Source: Neocallimastix lanati (nom. inval.)
Taxonomy: Eukaryota; Neocallimastigomycota; Neocallimastigomycetes; Neocallimastigales; Neocallimastigaceae
Length of the DNA: 64,000 bases
NCBI GenBank assembly: GCA_016946835.1
Contig: JACVTC010000003.1
Location: forward strand, 209,501-273,500
Direction: 5' to 3'
In this document: piece after piece, positions 21,832 to 31,874 of the stretch
Layout: each line of letters starts with the position of its first letter
How positions within the stretch are numbered: the first letter of the stretch is position 1
Program-made: the position numbers and the translations under genes
Notes under the pieces: model-generated
Told to the model about the DNA's origin: nothing
What the model saw: the letters and a program-made list of their open reading frames with translations, nothing else
The model's database searches: none

Positions 21832-23203
21832 AATTAAATAGAAATAATAGTAAATAACATAGATTTTTTTTTTAATTTTTTTTTTTTATTTTATATTGAT
21901 AAACAAGTAAGTCGTTAATCCTTTGATTAACCCATGGCGCTTGTTTGATATATATATATAAAAAAAAATTTTTTTTAAATAAGTAAAATTAAGATTCTAA
22001 AAAAACAAATTTTGTAAAATTATAACAAGGAGCGGATAGAGCTCATACACAGTGTATTCTCAGATAGCAACAAATTAACTCTATTCATAGTAGGTTATTG
22101 AATAGTAGTTAATTTGGAGATTAATTGGAAAGTAGACGAAGGTATTTGGTTACCGACCCGGTAATAATAGTTCAACCTTCAACGTTTCAACACACGAAGG
22201 TGCGGGTACTTTCCAAGCACTGGCGAATAAGGAGCTTACGTCACCGAAGGCGTAAGATTGTTTTTTTTATATAATTTTTTTTACTTTTCTTTGTGCTAGT
22301 TATAAGGCACTTTATTATATAAAGTATCAGACTTTGGCTAACTTCGCCATTTAAATTTTTTTTATTTTTTTTTATTACTGGTACTTTATTTGTTATATAA
22401 TTCCTGTAATAGAATCTTAATTTACTTTGAAAATATTGTGTTTTTAGTTAATTTTTATTAGTTAATAAAAATATTATTGAATACTTTTAAAATTTTTTTA
22501 TTCCGTACATAGATTATCGGATTAAGTTTATCCTACATAGTAATTGGGCTAGTGGGCTCTGAACTGCTATATTTTATATTGAATATAGTAATCGTGGCAC
22601 ACGCGTGGCATGACACCATTAGGTAAGCTGCACGTCAGACAGTGTGTACTATCAGATTGTACGACAATAAAGATTATTTTTTTGTATTTAATAATTATAA
22701 TTAATTAATAATTTTATTAGCTATAACAATACAATATTTATCGTTTAAAAAGAAAAATTTTTGAAAGGTGAAAATAATAAATAAAACTTTGCTTCTAAAT
22801 TTATTACTACAAATATACTAAATTACAAAATTCAAGTGGTCGATAAAGATTTCGAGCTTGAAAAATATTCTATTAAGTTGTCGATAAAGATTTCGAACTT
22901 AAAATTATTCTATTAAGTTGTCGATAAAGATTTCGAACTTAAAATTATTCTTAAAAAAGTAGTCGAAAAGAACCTCGTGCTTTATAATTTCTACTAAGTT
23001 GTCGATAAGGATTTCGAGCTTATACTTACTAAAGAAAGCAAATAAAATTATTATTTTCAAAAATTACTAAGATATATTGTTTTAAAATTTGATTCGATAT
23101 TAAATTACTTGTTAAATTATATTTTTAAAGTTGGACTTTCAAATTTATTCGTATTTAATAACCTCGTTAATTTACAATAAAAAAATTATTAACTAAAAAC
23201 GAA
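21832..23203 (+). other. Element 2 long 5' leader
   Basis: About 1.4 kb before gag, with clearly raised G+C at 22026-22260 and 22500-22670. The second block (22504-22668) is shared with element 3 in sequence and structure. In both, a hairpin with the same TTATATTG loop has stems CTATATT/AATATAG here and CTGTATT/AATACAG in element 3, a compensated base pair. Short upstream frames exist but none is convincing. Confidence 0.6.
22831..23022 (+). repeat. Array of five tandem hairpins before element 2 gag
   Basis: Units at 22831-22862, 22873-22902, 22913-22942, 22956-22983 and 22995-23022, about 40 bp apart. Each has an inner TCGA...TCG(A) and an outer stem that changes on both sides together: TTCAAG/CTTGAA, TTAAGTT/AACTTAA (twice), AAAG/CTTT, TAAG/CTTA. 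Elements 3 and 4 have hairpin arrays of unrelated sequence at the same place. Confidence 0.8.
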
Positions 23204-24115
23204 ATGTCTACTAAAAGTACTTTAAGTTTTAAAGAATTAAAGAAAGAATTACGAGACATAGTGAAGCTTAGCAAGGACAATTTAGATATAAAGTCCTGGG
23301 CTACTGAATTAAAACTTTGGATCAAGATACAAGGTATCACAGATCCGGAAACAATATTTAATGCTTGTTTACTTACCAGCTCTGGTGAAGTACAACGCGT
23401 TATTGAAGATTTGGGAGAAGATAGTGATGATGAAAGTGATGATTCATCAGATGAAGAAGAAGATGATGATGAAGAAGAAAATGTTGATGATGATATTAAA
23501 TTTCCTTCCCTTGAAAAAATTATTTCAAGTCTTGAAAATTTTTACGGTATTAAAGAAGACCAAAATTTACTTCTTAAAGAACTTCGTGCAATGCGAATTA
23601 AAAGAAACGAAAAGATTAAAGACTTTAATGTAAGATATAGAACTTTGTACACTAAACTTGATAAAAAGAGAAGAAAGCGCATTGGTGTACTAGATTATAT
23701 TGATTCTATTCAAAATAATTATGAAGCCTGGAAGAAATTATCCCTTAAAGATGATATAAGTATGGATAAAGCTTTCAAAATTGCCGAGAAAGTAGATAGA
23801 CTTTCTGTAAGGAACAATAATATTAATACCTATAATGTTAATAATTCCCAACATAATCAAAATAATCAAAACAGTACTACTTCAAGACTTTATCCTAAAA
23901 GAAGAAACGAAACTTTCCAAACAAATCAAACAAATAATAAACCGAAACCTCAAGATATTATAGAAGAATCAACCCAGAAAATGAGAAATTTATCCGTTAA
24001 AACTTGCTTCTTCTGTAAGGAAGAAGGTCATTACTCATATTATTGCCCTCAATTAAATAAGATTATGGAAAAAAATAAAAAAGAAATATATTCCAAAAAG
24101 TCTTTAAACTTCTAA
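23204..24115 (+). CDS. Gag, element 2, 303 aa
   Basis: Capsid/nucleocapsid precursor of element 2. It starts at ATG 23204 (MSTKSTLSFKELKKELRD). The conserved SFKELKKELRDI and LLKELRAMRIKR blocks recur in elements 3 and 4. An aspartate/glutamate-rich stretch lies near residues 75-100 and a CCHC zinc knuckle near 270-283 (CFFCKEEGHYSYYC). The protein ends SLNF then TAA, and the last codons form the slippery site for entering pol. Retroelement gag identity is secure from the zinc knuckle and position. Confidence 0.9.
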   Translation: MSTKSTLSFKELKKELRDIVKLSKDNLDIKSWATELKLWIKIQGITDPETIFNACLLTSSGEVQRVIEDLGEDSDDESDDSSDEEEDDDEEENVDDDIKFPSLEKIISSLENFYGIKEDQNLLLKELRAMRIKRNEKIKDFNVRYRTLYTKLDKKRRKRIGVLDYIDSIQNNYEAWKKLSLKDDISMDKAFKIAEKVDRLSVRNNNINTYNVNNSQHNQNNQNSTTSRLYPKRRNETFQTNQTNNKPKPQDIIEESTQKMRNLSVKTCFFCKEEGHYSYYCPQLNKIMEKNKKEIYSKKSLNF

Positions 24116-24155
24116 ATGGGAGCAGAAGCACTCCCAATGACAAAACAATAGCTTC
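24103..24155 (+). promoter_or_regulatory. -1 ribosomal frameshift signal, element 2
   Basis: Slippery heptamer T-TTA-AAC (24103-24109) in the gag frame. An 8-nt spacer contains the gag TAA. Stem 1 is GGGAG (24118-24122)/CTCCC (24131-24135) and stem 2 is GAAGC (24125-24129)/GCTTC (24151-24155). Loops are 2, 1 and 15 nt, an H-type pseudoknot layout. The pol frame is open without interruption from 24079 onward. Confidence 0.85.
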
Positions 24156-27100
24156 ATTAAATAATTTACAAAATAATACTTTTACTAAGAATACTCCAAT
24201 TGATAATAATTCCTTTAACGAAGAATCTGAAGAATCTGATTTTAGTGACACAACTGAAAGTGAGGATGATATCATTATAAATGCTGTAAAAAGAAAAATG
24301 AATGATAATAACAGCGAAAAAGAAGAAAATAATTCCAAGAAAGTACATAAAAGTTTAAAAGATAATCCACGTCCTTTTGCAACTCCTGCTTTAAGAAAGA
24401 AGAAAGAAAATGAGCTGCATAATAAACCAAATAAAGTTTATAAAAATCAAATACTTCCTTCAATTTTAACTCAACCAAATATTAACAAAGAAAAACAAAA
24501 AGAAAAGGAATTAAGAAATATGACAAGAGTAAGAGAAAGTAAAGAAGAAAACAACAATTATTCATCAAAAGGAAAGGAAAAAGTTGAATCTGAAGATATA
24601 CTTGTAATCGATAATGAAATAGAAGATCTAGAAATGAATAAAGATAATCAACAAAATAAAACTAATACTTTGGAAAAATTAATTTCAACAAAAACTAAGG
24701 AAACTAATAATGGAAATACTCAATTAGTAAAAAGGAATATCAAAATGATGAATAATAAAGAACCTTACAATATTATGGATGATTTAAATAATCTTAAATC
24801 CAGTATTACGATAGGTCAACTCTTGAATGCATGTCCTAAAATTCGTTCACAATTAACTCAAGGTTTAAAGTTAGAAAAGTCTAAAATAATTGGAACTGTA
24901 GACAATGTAATAGCACGAACTTTATTAGTAAATAACTATGACCATAGCTACATAAGTAAAAGTAATGAAGTAGCCGAAGAAGACTTAGCAATGGTTGATG
25001 CAAGTGTTGACGGAGTACTAGGAAAACTTTTAATTGATTCTTGTAGTAACCTAAGCATCGTTACTAAGCAGTATTTTGATAAATTACCTGGTGAATATGA
25101 AATAGTTGGAAAAAGTCGTGGAAGAATCCAACTAGCAACACAAGATGAAGAATACTCGGAAGGAATTATTGTTCAATTACCAGTAAAAATTAATAATTAT
25201 GAATTTAATGCGGACTTTAGAATTATTGAGAAAGAAGACTCATTTTATGATATGTTAATAAACTTTAAAACTCAAATCGATCATTGTTTATTTATTCATC
25301 CGACCTTAAACAGTTTATGTAAACTTTTGTCAGAAAGTGAATACGAAGAAATAGCTAAAATAAATAATCAATATTATGATGAAGAAAGTATAATTTGCAC
25401 TATTAGAAAAGTTAAAGAAACGAATAATGAAAAGGAAATTATAAAGGAATTAACTCCAATGGAATTTATTGAGAGTGATGAATTTTTAAGTACCTTAAAT
25501 AAAGATTATAAAGAACAAATTATTAAAATTCTCAAAGAAATGATTGACATAGTTGCCACTTCAACAGAAGAACTAACTCCTTCTAAACTTTCACCACATA
25601 AGATCCGTTTGAAAGCAAATGCAAAGCCAGTAAAATTAAGAAGTTATAGGTTAACTAAATTAAAATCAGATATCTTAAAAGAAGAACTTACAAAGCTTAT
25701 TAAGAAAGGATTGATAGAACCATCCTGTTCAGAATGGTCATCTCCAGTAGTACTCATTCTAAAACACAATGGAAAGTGGCGCTTGTGTATTGACTACCGA
25801 AAAGTCAATGATATGACAGAAAAAGATTCTTATTCAGTTCCATATATAGATGAAATTTTTGATAGTCTCGGAGGATCTAAAATATTTACAACTCTTGATT
25901 TATTTTCTGGTTTTCACCAAATCTTAATGGATGAAGAAAGCGTTGAAGTAACCACTTTCACTACTAAGTTTGGAAATTATCAATTTAAGGTTATGCCTTT
26001 TGGACTTACTGGAGCTCCCTCAACCTTCCAAAGAGAAATGAATAAAATTTTATTCCCTTTTATTGGTGAATTTGTTTATGTATTTATTGATGATGTTTTG
26101 ATCTATTCAAAAAGTATCGAAGAACATTTAATTCATATTAAACAAGTATTAGAAGTATTTAAAGAAAACAAGTTAAAAATTAATATTGAAAAGTGCCATT
26201 TTCTTCAAACTGAAGTTGATGTATTAGGTCACAAACTTACTACTAAAGGATTAAGTCCCATGGAAAGTAAAATAACAGCTATTAAGAAGTGGGAAGCCCC
26301 TTCATCAATTCATGAATTAAGATCATTTCTAGGAGCAATAGGGTATTATCGTGACTTTATCCCTAAATATGCTCAAATTACCTCACCTTTATGTAAATTA
26401 TTGAAAAAGAATACTAAATATGAATGGAATAAAGAACAACAAGAAAGCTTTGAACTCCTAAAAGAAAAATTAATCAATGCGCCTATTCTAAAATTTCCGT
26501 CATTTGACAAACCTTTTATCATTAGAACTGATGCTTCGTATAATGGAATTGGTGGAGTTCTTTTACAAAAAGAAGAAGAAACCGGTAAGGAGCATCCAAT
26601 ACACTTTATAAGTAGAAGTTTAAAGAAAGCTGAAAAGAATTATGGTATTACCGATTTGGAAGGAACCGCTTTGTTTTACTGTATGACTAAATTTAAATCT
26701 TATATTGAAGGAAATCCACTACCTACAACTATTTACACAGATCATAAACCATTAGTTGGTTTATTTAAGAATAAAGAACCTTTGAATGCAAGGCAAACAA
26801 GATGGTGTCTAACCGCTAGTATGCTTGGAATTAATATAAAATATGAATCAGGCAAAAAGAATGTGTTAGCTGATGCTCTTTCAAGAATGAAAAGTAAGGA
26901 AGAGAGAAAGATATTATTAACAAAAATTACTAATGGAAATAATGAAGAATTATTATCTAAAGTTATAAAGGAATTTATTAATGAAAAGTTTACTGTTATT
27001 GATGGTGAAGATTACTTTATCGACAATGGAAATTATAGAAAATTAATAACGGACGAAAATGAAAGGTTTAAATTAATTTTAGAAGCTCATAATATTGGCC

Positions 27101-28113
27101 ACGAAGGATATTACAAAACATATCAAAGACTTAAGAAAAACTTTTATTGGAATCATATGATTAAAGATATCAAAAGAATTGTTAGTAATTGTGAAAAATG
27201 CCAGTTAAATCGTCCTCAACCATATCCAGAACCAACCGAAATCCATCCAACTAAAGTGGAGGGTCCCTTTGTGCATTTAGGATTAGATATTATAGGACCG
27301 TTACCAAAAACAAGAAATAATAATCAATATATTATAGTAACTGTTGATTACTTTACCAAATGGGTTGAAGCCGAACCCACTGAAAACATAACTTCCTCTG
27401 ATATAATTAAATTTTTAATAAACGTTTTTGCAAGACATGGTGTCCCTCAAGTTATTACTACTGATAATGGAGTCCAATTCACTTCTGATATGACTAAAAT
27501 CTTTCTTGATCTTTATGATGTATATGTTAAATTTGTAGCTACTTACCACCCTGAATCAAATGGCCTTACTGAAAATCGAAATAAAGAAATTGGAAAATTA
27601 CTTCGTTTATTAGGAAGGAAAAATCAAGATTGGGATGAAGTTTTACCTTCTGCTTTATGGGCACTTCGAACTACCAAAAATACAGCTACTGGACATTCTA
27701 GTTTTGAATTAGTATATGGAAGAGAAGACCAACAGCCTTATGATATAGCCATAAGAACAATTGAAAATGCAGGTAAATCATATGATGAAATTTTAATGGA
27801 AAAATTTGTTCGTCATTATCAATGGACTAGAGAAGCATGCGAAAATGTGAAGAATGCTAACAAGTATTGGGCAACAAGACGAGAAGAACAAATAAGTATG
27901 AAAAAGGGAAAAGAATTAAAGGCTGGTGATCTTGTTCTTGTTAGAAACTTTAGCCGCACTAAGCTAGAACCATATTACAATGGACCATTTAAAATTTTAA
28001 AAATTCAATTCAACACGGCAACCCTAATCGATCAGAAGACTGGAAAGCAACTCGATAGGAATGTTCACTTTAAAAATTTAGTAAAGTTTAACTCCGCTTA
28101 CAGAGAAGCTTGA
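24103..28113 (+). CDS. Pol, element 2: protease, RT, RNase H, integrase
   Basis: Made as Gag-Pol by -1 frameshift; the frame has no needed start of its own (its first ATG is at 24298). Counting from that ATG, a charged linker is followed by the protease region, with LIDSCSNL near residue 246 (DSC in place of the usual D-S/T-G). RT follows with LDLFSGFHQ near 533 and FIDDV near 596, then RNase H (IRTDASYNGIGG, IYTDHKPLVG). Integrase has an HHCC region (HNIGHEG, CEKCQLN) and DDE core (LGLDIIGP, TTDNGVQF, NGLTENRN). A GPY/F-type module closes it (LEPYYNGPFKI). There is no chromodomain. All catalytic residues of RT, RNase H and integrase that I can place are present, so the copy looks functional. 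Confidence 0.93.
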   Translation, partial: FKLLNGSRSTPNDKTIASLNNLQNNTFTKNTPIDNNSFNEESEESDFSDTTESEDDIIINAVKRKMNDNNSEKEENNSKKVHKSLKDNPRPFATPALRKKKENELHNKPNKVYKNQILPSILTQPNINKEKQKEKELRNMTRVRESKEENNNYSSKGKEKVESEDILVIDNEIEDLEMNKDNQQNKTNTLEKLISTKTKETNNGNTQLVKRNIKMMNNKEPYNIMDDLNNLKSSITIGQLLNACPKIRSQLTQGLKLEKSKIIGTVDNVIARTLLVNNYDHSYISKSNEVAEEDLAMVDASVDGVLGKLLIDSCSNLSIVTKQYFDKLPGEYEIVGKSRGRIQLATQDEEYSEGIIVQLPVKINNYEFNADFRIIEKEDSFYDMLINFKTQIDHCLFIHPTLNSLCKLLSESEYEEIAKINNQYYDEESIICTIRKVKETNNEKEIIKELTPMEFIESDEFLSTLNKDYKEQIIKILKEMIDIVATSTEELTPSKLSPHKIRLKANAKPVKLRSYRLTKLKSDILKEELTKLIKKGLIEPSCSEWSSPVVLILKHNGKWRLCIDYRKVNDMTEKDSYSVPYIDEIFDSLGGSKIFTTLDLFSGFHQILMDEESVEVTTFTTKFGNYQFKVMPFGLTGAPSTFQREMNKILFPFIGEFVYVFIDDVLIYSKSIEEHLIHIKQVLEVFKENKLKINIEKCHFLQTEVDVLGHKLTTKGLSPMESKITAIKKWEAPSSIHELRSFLGAIGYYRDFIPKYAQITSPLCKLLKKNTKYEWNKEQQESFELLKEKLINAPILKFPSFDKPFIIRTDASYNGIGGVLLQKEEETGKEHPIHFISRSLKKAEKNYGITDLEGTALFYCMTKFKSYIEGNPLPTTIYTDHKPLVGLFKNKEPLNARQTRWCLTASMLGINIKYESGKKNVLADALSRMKSKEERKILLTKITNGNNEELLSKVIKEFINEKFTVIDGEDYFIDNGNYRKLITDENERFKLILEAHNIGHEGYYKTYQRLKKNFYWNHMIKDIKRIVSNCEKCQLNRPQPYPEPTEIHPTKVEGPFVHLGLDIIGPLPKTRNNNQYIIVTVDYFTKWVEAEPTENITSSDIIKFLINVFARHGVPQVITTDNGVQFTSDMTKIFLDLYDVYVKFVATYHPESNGLTENRNKEIGKLLRLLGRKNQDWDEVLPSALWALRTTKNTATGHSSFELVYGREDQQPYDIAIRTIENAGKSYDEILMEKFVRHYQWTREACENVKNANKYWATRREEQISMKKGKELKAGDLVLVRNFSRTKLEPYYNGPFKILKIQFNTATLIDQKTGKQLDRNVHFKNLVKFNSAYREA

Positions 28114-28131
28114 GTCTTCGTCGGGGCATCT
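28114..28131 (+). promoter_or_regulatory. Polypurine tract region, element 2
   Basis: CTTCGTCGGGGCATCT directly before the right LTR. The block GAGTCTTNG...GGGGCATCT is conserved at the same place in elements 3 (38141-38160) and 4 (57234-57253). The purine block is short, so the exact primer is uncertain. Confidence 0.55.
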
Positions 28132-28630
28132 TGATAAGAATGTACTAAATAATGCATTCTTAATTAAATCTACGATTTATTTCTAATACATTATGTGTAC
28201 ATTATTATTTTTGTACTTTAATAAATTTTTAAATCCAAAGATCAAAAATTAAATCAAATATTATATTAAACTTTATATTTTTATATTAAATCTTATATTA
28301 AAAGTAATATTTTTATATATTTAAAACTTATATTAGCAATATTAATAATAAATCTTATTTTTTTTTTTATATTAATAATGAAAATTTATATTAATAATAT
28401 TTTTATATATTGATAATTAAAAATTTATATATTATATTTTAACTTTTTATTATAAAATTTTATATCGAAATGTTTTATTTTATATTGAAAAATATTTTAT
28501 TTTATTAAAAACCTTTATATTAGAATAGTATTTTTATTTTTATTTGAATATTTTAACAGATTGTAATAAAAATTATAGCCAATTAAATAAATTCTTATTA
28601 GTAATATTTTAGATATTTTTAAATAAATAA

Positions 28631-28689
<59 letters not shown>

Positions 28690-28995
28690 TTTTATTAATA
28701 TTATAAATGTATTTTATTTATATTGTTATAATTAAATTTTATATAATTAATTATAAAAATCAATTTAAATTTAATAGTTTTTATAAAAAAAAAAAAAAAA
28801 AATAAATAAAATGTAATTTAGTGGCAAGAACAACTTTTATGCCTTGAAAAAAGTATAAATAGTTGTAAATTTTGCTACTAATTTTTAAATATCATCAAAT
28901 AAAATCAAATAAATTTATAAATAAAAATAATAAATAAATAAATAAAATTTGTGTTTCCTTACTTTATTTTTATTTAATTCTCTAAAACCTTAACA
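28132..28995 (+). repeat. Element 2 right LTR, 864 bp
   Basis: Near-identical to the left LTR; the difference I see is the length of the poly(A) tract (28634-28687). It ends CCTTAACA followed by TTTT. Confidence 0.92.
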
Positions 28996-28999
28996 TTTT

Positions 29000-29973
29000 T
29001 GGTAAAGAATGAATTAATAACCTTTATTTTATTATTAATAATTCTTTACTAAATTGTACTTTCCTATATTCTTCATAACCTAAACCTCATTGTAAATTTA
29101 ATTTATTTTGATATAAATTAATTTACACTTGTAAATAATGTAAATAAATTTTAATTAATTACTTTATTGTTATATTATTAAATATATGTATATATTAAAA
29201 TACAATTGTAAATATTAAAATTATACTTTTAAGATACTAAATTATTAAAATTATTAATTAAATATTATTCTAAAAATTATTATAAATTATTAATATTATA
29301 AAATTATTAAAATTATTAAATATTATTATAAAAATTTATTTATTATAACTATTAAATATTATTATAAAATTATTAAGATTATTAATTAAATTTATTATTA
29401 AAAATTATTATTAAAAATTTTTACTTATTATAAAAATTATTATTTAAATATTATCAAATTTATTAATTAAATATTATAAAAATTTTATTTTATTTTGAAA
29501 ATAATTACAAGTATTATTTAAAATAATTAAAGATTATTAAATTTATTATATTAATCTTTAAAAACAATTTATTTAACTTAAAAATATCAAAGAAAATAGT
29601 AAAAACTATTTTCTATATATTTATTTTATAATTATTTTTAATTAAATTATATTTGAATATTATATTATTATATTTATAAAAATTAAAACAAAAATGAATT
29701 ATTGATATAAAATTAATTCAATAATTCTATAAAATTACTTAAATTATAAACAATTAATTATACTTTAAATTTATAAAAAAATATAAATATTGTAACAATT
29801 TCTTAAAAATTAAATATGTGTACTTTAAATAAAAAAAAAAAACTTTTATATTAATAAAAAAAATAAATAATTTTTAATAAAGAAAGATTTATTTTTTTTA
29901 AAATCAAAGCAGGGTAATACCCGTTCCCCCCTGCTTGATTTTAAATATCTAAGTGTCAACCCCGAGTCTACCA
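29000..29973 (+). repeat. Solo LTR of a related Gypsy family, 974 bp
   Basis: Starts TGGTAAAGAATG and ends GAGTCTACCA (TGGTA...TACCA). It has TTTT on both sides and no internal region. Its head resembles the LTRs of elements 2-4 and has the same self-complementary design (GTAAAGAAT with ATTCTTTAC). Near its 3' end, 29897-29914 and 29929-29945 form a 17-bp hairpin (AATCAAAGCAGGG with CCCTGCTTGATT). Orientation is inferred from the head motif. Confidence 0.82.
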
Positions 29974-29977
29974 TTTT

Positions 29978-30817
29978 TGGTAAAGAACGAACATATAATG
30001 GATTATTAATTAGAATTTCAACTTACTTTAGAATCCATTATATTATTCTTTACTTAATATTACTTTACTATATTTTCTATACTAAAATATTTTCTAAATA
30101 TATTTATTTTTTTTATATTTTTATTAAAAGTTTCTAAAATATTATCAATAATTTTATATTTTTATTATTAATATCAATATCTATAATTTAACCTTAAATT
30201 TTATTATTTTATTAAAGTGTTTATTATCAATATTAATATTTTATTTTTATTTTCAAATATATTATTATATTATTATTATATTGTATCAATATTAAACTTG
30301 TATTCTTTTTAGTATTTTATTTTATTTTTAAATTGATTATTTTATATTTTTATTCCCCACAAATAAAATCAAATCTTAATTGATTAATAATAAATATTAA
30401 ATATATTATAGTTTTTAAATTTATTTTATATAAAATATAAGAATATTATATTAACATTCTTGATTAAAATAACTTTATTTTTCTGTAAAATCTTTTTAAA
30501 TTTTGTTTGTTACTTTTCGTATATATTAAATAATTTAGTTTTAGTATATGAAAAATAATATAAAATTATGTAAACAAAATTTATTAAAATAAAAATACTT
30601 ATGAATTAGTTAATTTAAATTAATATAAAATTTTAAGTAATTAGTAATAGTAAATATTTTTTTTTAAATATGATAATAAAATGTAGAAAGGCTTTACATA
30701 TTTATTTTTTTTCAAAAAGTATAAATAAGTGAAGTTTTTCAATAATTAAAATGTAGACAGAAAAATATTGAAAATAAATAATTAAATAAAAATTCTAATA
30801 AAACCCGAACCATAACA
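29978..30817 (+). repeat. Element 3 left LTR, 840 bp
   Basis: TG...CA ends. The first 75 bases fold back on themselves (GTAAAGAA with TTCTTTAC, ATATAATGGATT with AATCCATTATAT). The segment AAAAAGTATAAATAAG near 30715 resembles a TATA region. Confidence 0.92.
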
Positions 30818-30824
30818 TAATTTA

Positions 30825-30841
30825 TGGTGGAGATATCGGGG
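30825..30841 (+). promoter_or_regulatory. Primer-binding site, element 3
   Basis: TGGTGGAGATATCGGGG, seven bases after the LTR, identical to elements 2 and 4. Confidence 0.75.
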
Positions 30842-31725
30842 AATATTAGAAAAATAAAATTTAATATTATTTATTAATTAAATTATTTAACAAAGCCTTG
30901 GATATAGATTTCCGGGCTAAGTTTAACCTACATAGTAATTGGGCTAGTAGGCTCTGGACTGCTGTATTTTATATTGAATACAGTAGCCGTGGTACCCGCG
31001 TGGCATGACGCCGTGAAGAGGCAAGCTGCACGTCAGACAGGGTATACTATCAGATTATCCATAAGTTTTGTTAAATAATAATAATTAATAATTTAATATT
31101 AATATTAATAATAATAAAAGTTATAATAAAAAAAAAAAAAAAAACTTTGGAAAACTTTAGTTTTTGTAGTAACTTTATTTAATTATCGATTATAGAATAA
31201 AAAATAATAATAAAAAAAAAAAAATAATAAAAAGTTAACAAATTTACGAAGTTAATATTCGAGTAAGACAGTGTTAGCTTGCAGGATATTAATTTCATAA
31301 ACTCTTATTTACAATTTTGCAAGGTTTTGTAGATTGTAAACGCGAGTATCTCAAGGAACAAATCCTTGACAATTAGGCAAATACGCCCTAGAACTATAAA
31401 ACCTTCACGCTGAAGGCAACTACACACTTCAACAGGTGATAGTTTGTTCACTCGCGCAGAAAATAAGAGGTGGGTCAGGTTCGATCCCTGATAAAACCCT
31501 GGTCATTCTTGCGAAGTGACGTTAAAATATATAGTTTTTTTTTTATTTTTATTTTAGGCTTTTATAAATTTGTTCGCCTATTATTATTATTATTATTATT
31601 ATTATTTTTGCAATAAAATAAAAATATATATATATTTTTTTTCCTTTTATTAAAATAATAAATATTTCATTAATAAATTTTTTTTTATAAATAATAAATT
31701 AAATTTTTCTTTAGTGTAGAACAAA

Positions 31726-31772
<47 letters not shown>

Positions 31773-31814
31773 TTTTTTTAACCAATAGTATTATCATAGA
31801 TATAGATTTATATA

Positions 31815-31874
<60 letters not shown>

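Larger units (their letters stand above)
20944..28995 (+). mobile_element. Ty3/Gypsy LTR retrotransposon, element 2, apparently intact
   Basis: LTRs 20944-21808 and 28132-28995 (865 and 864 bp), starting TGATAAGAATG and ending CCTTAACA. Primer-binding site, structured leader, gag, frameshift signal, pol and polypurine tract are all present. The frames are open and the LTRs nearly identical (I noticed only a poly(A) length difference). It could be an active copy. Confidence 0.92.

Noticed and set aside
24063-24545. Reverse-strand hydrophobic frames opposite the gag/pol linkers
   Set aside because: Antisense of lysine/glutamate-rich coding sequence gives leucine/phenylalanine-rich frames; no support as genes.
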